DNA of 64,000 bases, from contig JAVKGW010000001.1 in assembly GCA_031460175.1 (NCBI GenBank), positions 1 through 64,000 on the forward strand. Reading direction: 5' to 3'. The notes under the pieces are model-generated. The model was given only the letters and a program-made list of their open reading frames with translations, made no database searches and was not told the DNA's origin. The translations under genes were made by a program, and so were the position numbers. Shown here piece after piece: positions 61,256-64,000 of the stretch. The stretch comes from Armatimonadota bacterium. GTDB taxonomy: Bacteria; Sysuimicrobiota; Sysuimicrobiia; Sysuimicrobiales; Sysuimicrobiaceae. Position 1 is the first letter of the stretch, and every line of letters begins with the position of its first letter.

Positions 61256-61305
61256 CTCCCGCGCGGTCGTGCCATAATAGGGCTGAGTCCGGGACCGCGC
61301 GGGAG
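61256..61305 (+). promoter_or_regulatory. Long inverted repeat flanking a -10 box before ccmF
   Basis: CTCCCGCGCGGTC (61256-61268) and GACCGCGCGGGAG (61293-61305) are perfect 13-bp arms around CATAAT (61273-61278). The right arm includes the ccmF Shine-Dalgarno GGGAGGG. It may be an operator around the promoter, or a hairpin that blocks ribosome access on read-through transcripts from the upstream gene. Confidence 0.55.
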
Positions 61306-61311
61306 GGACGC

Positions 61312-63354
61312 ATGGAAACGATCGCGGCCGCACCGCCCTCGGGCCGGCGGTGGCCGGGGGTGGTCGCGGCCGTTTCGACGGGTGCGGGGCTGGTGGCAAT
61401 CCTCTGGAGCCTCCGGGGGGAAGGCCTTGCCCTAGTCGGATCCGCCGCGGTCTGGATCGCTCTGGGAAGCACCCTTTACGCCATTGCGGCCCTGCTCTAC
61501 GGGTTGAAGCGCTCTCTGCCGGCCTGGACCGCAAGCGGTCTCAACGCGGCTCTCACGCCCGCCCTCTTCCTCTCGGTGGCGCTCCTGGCCCTTCTCGTGG
61601 CCCTGGTCACGCACGACTTCACCCTGGTCTACGTGGTCCGCAACAGCAGCCTCGACACCCCGCTCCTGTACCGGCTGAGCGGCCTGTGGGGCGGGCAGGC
61701 GGGCTCCCTGCTGTTCTGGACCTGGATGCTGAGCGCGTTCTCGGCCCTGGCGCAGCTGCGTCACCGCCGTACGGATCCGGTCCTGCTGCCCTACGCGATC
61801 CTGGTGCTGTCCACCGTCCTGGCCTTCTTCCTGCTGCTCGTGGCCGCCTTTGAGAACCCTTTCCGTACCTTCGAGGTCCCGCCTCCCGACGGTCGCGGCC
61901 TGAATCCCCTCCTCCTGGATCCCGGGATGGTGGTGCACCCCCCCCTTCTGTACCTCGGCTTCGTGGGCTTCTCGGTCCCCTACGCCTTCGCCATGGCGGC
62001 CCTCCTCACGGGGCGCCTGGACAGGGAATGGATCGTGGCCACCCGAAGCTGGACCCTGTTTGCCTGGGCGGCCCTCAGCGCGGGGATCCTGGCCGGCGGA
62101 TGGTGGGCGTACCGGGTGCTGGGATGGGGCGGGTACTGGGGATGGGACCCTGTGGAGAACGCGTCCCTCCTGCCTTGGCTTCTGGGAACCGCCTATCTCC
62201 ACTCCGCCCTCCTCCAGGAGCGGGCGGGGATCTTCGCCGCGTGGAACATGGTCCTGGTGATCCTCACCTTTGCCATGAGCCAGCTGGGCACCTTCCTCAC
62301 CCGCACCGGGCTCGTGGCCTCCGTGCACACCTTCGCGCAGTCCGAGATCGCAACGCCGTTCCTCGTTTACCTGGGCGGGCTATTGGGCGCGTCCTCCGGG
62401 CTTGCCGCGTGGCGGTGGGACCGGCTCCGGGACCGGGCGGTGACGCTCTCCCTGGCCTCCCGGGAAGGGGCGTTCCTGTTCAACAACGTGCTGTTTTTGG
62501 GCTTCGCCTTCGCCGTCCTCCTGGGCACCCTCTTCCCCGTGCTCAGCGAAGCCGTTCAGGGCGTGCAGGTGTTCGTGGGACCGCCGTACTTCCGGCAGGT
62601 GAGCGGGCCCGTGGGGATCGCCTTGCTGACCCTCATGGGGATCGCCACCCTCCTGCCGTGGCGACGGGGAACCCGAAAGACCCTCCTGCGGTTCCGGTTC
62701 CCCCTCGCGGCCCTGCTCGCGGCGGGGATCTCGGCCGGGGTGCTGCTGCGGCGGCCTGGGGTGGTGGCGGCCCTGGCGGCGGTGGCGTTCACGGCCGCGG
62801 CCACCCTGCAGGAGTACCACCGGGGAGCCTCGGCGCGTACGGCCAGGGGAGAACCCTACCTGGCGGCTCTGTGGCGGCTGTTCCAGGGTCGACGGTACGG
62901 CGGGTATCTCGTGCACCTCGCGGTGCTGGTGATGGCGGTGGGGATCGTTGGAAGCCACGCGTACGTCCGGGAGCGGGAGGCCACGGTGAGACCCGGGGAG
63001 GAATTCCGCATCGGGCGGTACGAGATCACCTATCGGGGACTCGGGACAGAGGAAGCCCCGGGTGTGCAGCGCACCTGGGCGGAACTGGAGGTCCGGGAGG
63101 GCAAGAGGACCGCGGTGCTGCGGCCCCTCCGGCTCTACCACCCCCGGTGGGACCAGTCCACCAGCCGCCCCGCCATCCGCTCCACCTTCCGGGAGGACCT
63201 GTACGTGGTGCTGGAAGCCTTCGAGTCCACGGGGCGCGTCACCCTCCGGGCCTGGGTGAACCCCATGGTGCGGTGGATCTGGGCGGGGGGGGTGCTGTTC
63301 CTGATCGGAACCCTGATCACCGCGAGGCCGGGGATCCGGCGGAACGGGGGGTGA
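61312..63354 (+). CDS. ccmF: Cytochrome c heme lyase subunit CcmF
   Basis: A 680-residue polytopic membrane protein (about 15 helices) that attaches heme to apocytochrome c in system I. The heme-handling WWD-type motif is GWGGYWGWDPVENASLLPWL, preceded by MVVHPPLLYLGFVGFSVPYA with a conserved His, and followed by FLTRTGLVASVHTFAQSE. The C-terminal soluble domain is present (YEITYRGLGTEEAPG). ATG 61312, ribosome site in the inverted repeat. System I in a Gram-positive-like genome is worth noting. Confidence 0.96.
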   Translation: METIAAAPPSGRRWPGVVAAVSTGAGLVAILWSLRGEGLALVGSAAVWIALGSTLYAIAALLYGLKRSLPAWTASGLNAALTPALFLSVALLALLVALVTHDFTLVYVVRNSSLDTPLLYRLSGLWGGQAGSLLFWTWMLSAFSALAQLRHRRTDPVLLPYAILVLSTVLAFFLLLVAAFENPFRTFEVPPPDGRGLNPLLLDPGMVVHPPLLYLGFVGFSVPYAFAMAALLTGRLDREWIVATRSWTLFAWAALSAGILAGGWWAYRVLGWGGYWGWDPVENASLLPWLLGTAYLHSALLQERAGIFAAWNMVLVILTFAMSQLGTFLTRTGLVASVHTFAQSEIATPFLVYLGGLLGASSGLAAWRWDRLRDRAVTLSLASREGAFLFNNVLFLGFAFAVLLGTLFPVLSEAVQGVQVFVGPPYFRQVSGPVGIALLTLMGIATLLPWRRGTRKTLLRFRFPLAALLAAGISAGVLLRRPGVVAALAAVAFTAAATLQEYHRGASARTARGEPYLAALWRLFQGRRYGGYLVHLAVLVMAVGIVGSHAYVREREATVRPGEEFRIGRYEITYRGLGTEEAPGVQRTWAELEVREGKRTAVLRPLRLYHPRWDQSTSRPAIRSTFREDLYVVLEAFESTGRVTLRAWVNPMVRWIWAGGVLFLIGTLITARPGIRRNGG

Positions 63355-63358
63355 GCGG

Positions 63359-63769
63359 ATGCGCGGGTTCTGGATCGCCGCGGTGCTCGTGCTGATCCTC
63401 ACGGGAGTCGCCTCCGCGGAGGGTCTGGATGACCGGGTGCGGGAGGTGGCGAGCCGCCTGATGTGCCCCGTGTGTGCGGGCCGCACGGTGGCGGAGTCCA
63501 CCTCGGAACTGGCGGCCCAGATGCGGGCCATCATCCGGGAGAAGCTGCAGCGAGGAGAGCACCCGGAAGAGATCCTCGCGTACTTCGTGGAGCGGTACGG
63601 GGAAGGGATCCTCGCGGAACCTCCCCGCCGCGGCCTGGGATCCCTCGTCTGGCTCGCCCCCGTCCTGACCATCCTGGGCGGGGCCGCGTACGTGGTGGTG
63701 CGGTTCGGAAGGACGGGGCAGAAGGCGCCTTCCGAGGCAGAGGATCCCGACGGGGAGGACAGTGCGTAG
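63359..63769 (+). CDS. ccmH: Cytochrome c maturation protein CcmH
   Basis: A 136-residue membrane-anchored thiol protein that keeps apocytochrome Cys reduced. Signal/anchor MRGFWIAAVLVLILTGVASA; the redox motif is SRLMCPVCAGRTVAES (Cys36, Cys39); AYFVERYGEGILAEPPRRG and a second helix (SLVWLAPVLTILGGAAYVVV) complete the family architecture. ATG 63359 lies 4 nt after ccmF. Partner of CcmF in heme ligation. Confidence 0.95.
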   Translation: MRGFWIAAVLVLILTGVASAEGLDDRVREVASRLMCPVCAGRTVAESTSELAAQMRAIIREKLQRGEHPEEILAYFVERYGEGILAEPPRRGLGSLVWLAPVLTILGGAAYVVVRFGRTGQKAPSEAEDPDGEDSA

Positions 63770-64000
63770 GGCGCTCCTCCTGCTCCTCTGCGCGCCGGGG
63801 CTTCTCCTCAGCTTCTCCTACGCCTCCGAGCCCCTCCGGGTTACGGGCCGGGTGGTGCACGGGGAGACGGGCCGGTCCGTGCGCGGGGTGGAGGTGCGGG
63901 TGCTGGGGATGTCCGCGGGGCGGCAGCCGCAGGAGCAAGTGACCCACACGGACGCCGCAGGGCGGTTCGCGGTGCAGATGGACCCCTCGCTCCGGGCGTA
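63762..64000 (+). CDS. Exported protein with carboxypeptidase-regulatory-like domain (partial)
   Basis: GTG 63762 starts inside the end of ccmH (8-nt overlap) with GGGGAGG upstream. The visible 79 residues have a signal peptide (ALLLLLCAPGLLLSFSYAS) then VTGRVVHGETGRSVRGVEV and THTDAAGRFAVQ, the repeat pattern of CarboxypepD-regulatory / transthyretin-like beta-sandwich domains. The gene runs off the right edge. Location in a ccm operon suggests a periplasmic assembly or electron-transfer accessory, but this is inference. Confidence 0.75.
   Translation, partial: MRRALLLLLCAPGLLLSFSYASEPLRVTGRVVHGETGRSVRGVEVRVLGMSAGRQPQEQVTHTDAAGRFAVQMDPSLRA

Overview
The window is very GC-rich bacterial chromosome, densely packed, with many GTG starts and many ATGA or GTGA stop/start overlaps. 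The gene order DUF1385-prfA-prmC-rpiB-glyA-upp-comEB, a PyrR-type leader before pyrB, and TTAACA-type Pho boxes all point to a deep-branching Gram-positive-like (Terrabacteria) lineage. Possible groups are a Thermaerobacter-like Bacillota, Armatimonadota or the Sysuimicrobiota/CSP1-3 type; the exact phylum is an inference. I saw no rRNA, tRNA, CRISPR array or insertion sequence.

Positions 1-8500 are a patchy metal/oxidant accessory island, all on the minus strand. It holds a CueR-like promoter driving a copper-type P-ATPase and its MerR regulator, then OsmC, a frameshifted Tat-type gene, DUF1326 and DUF2182, and a decayed second OsmC copy. After these comes a translationally coupled operon: ECF sigma, zinc anti-sigma, methyltransferase and two cupins. 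The methyltransferase has an in-frame UGA where relatives have a conserved Cys, followed 14 nt later by a SECIS-like hairpin, so it is a strong selenoprotein candidate. A truncated, nearly identical DUF1326 copy lies at the left edge. Positions 8700-10800 carry an MFS transporter, DUF190, and a crcB fluoride channel under a fluoride riboswitch with a terminator.

Positions 10850-17400 are a Pho regulon (pstS-pstC-pstA-pstB-arsC-phoB-phoR) with an arsenate reductase inside it and candidate Pho boxes before pstS and pstC. Positions 17486-24155 are a housekeeping run: comEB, upp, glyA, rpiB, prmC, prfA, DUF1385 and a LysM/M23 peptidase. Positions 24275-31339 are a peptide/opine-type ABC importer whose 825-residue binding protein looks circularly permuted. 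Next come a UvrD/PcrA helicase, hpt-guaB-guaA under a good promoter, and pyrBCDFE under a promoter plus PyrR attenuator.

Positions 41800-51750 hold mixed metabolism: UPF0173 hydrolase, leucyl aminopeptidase, ornithine-cyclodeaminase-like protein, M20 peptidase, NAD synthetase, a small membrane protein, speD with a structured leader, an AEC carrier and an M50 protease. Positions 51948-59552 are a branched-chain-type ABC importer (livJHMGF; livH is interrupted at a run of eight C) coupled to an acyl-CoA synthetase and a divergent thiolase, which suggests uptake and CoA activation of an organic acid. The right end has a ChrA transporter, an unknown exported protein and the start of a cytochrome c maturation cluster (ccmF, ccmH and a partial exported protein).
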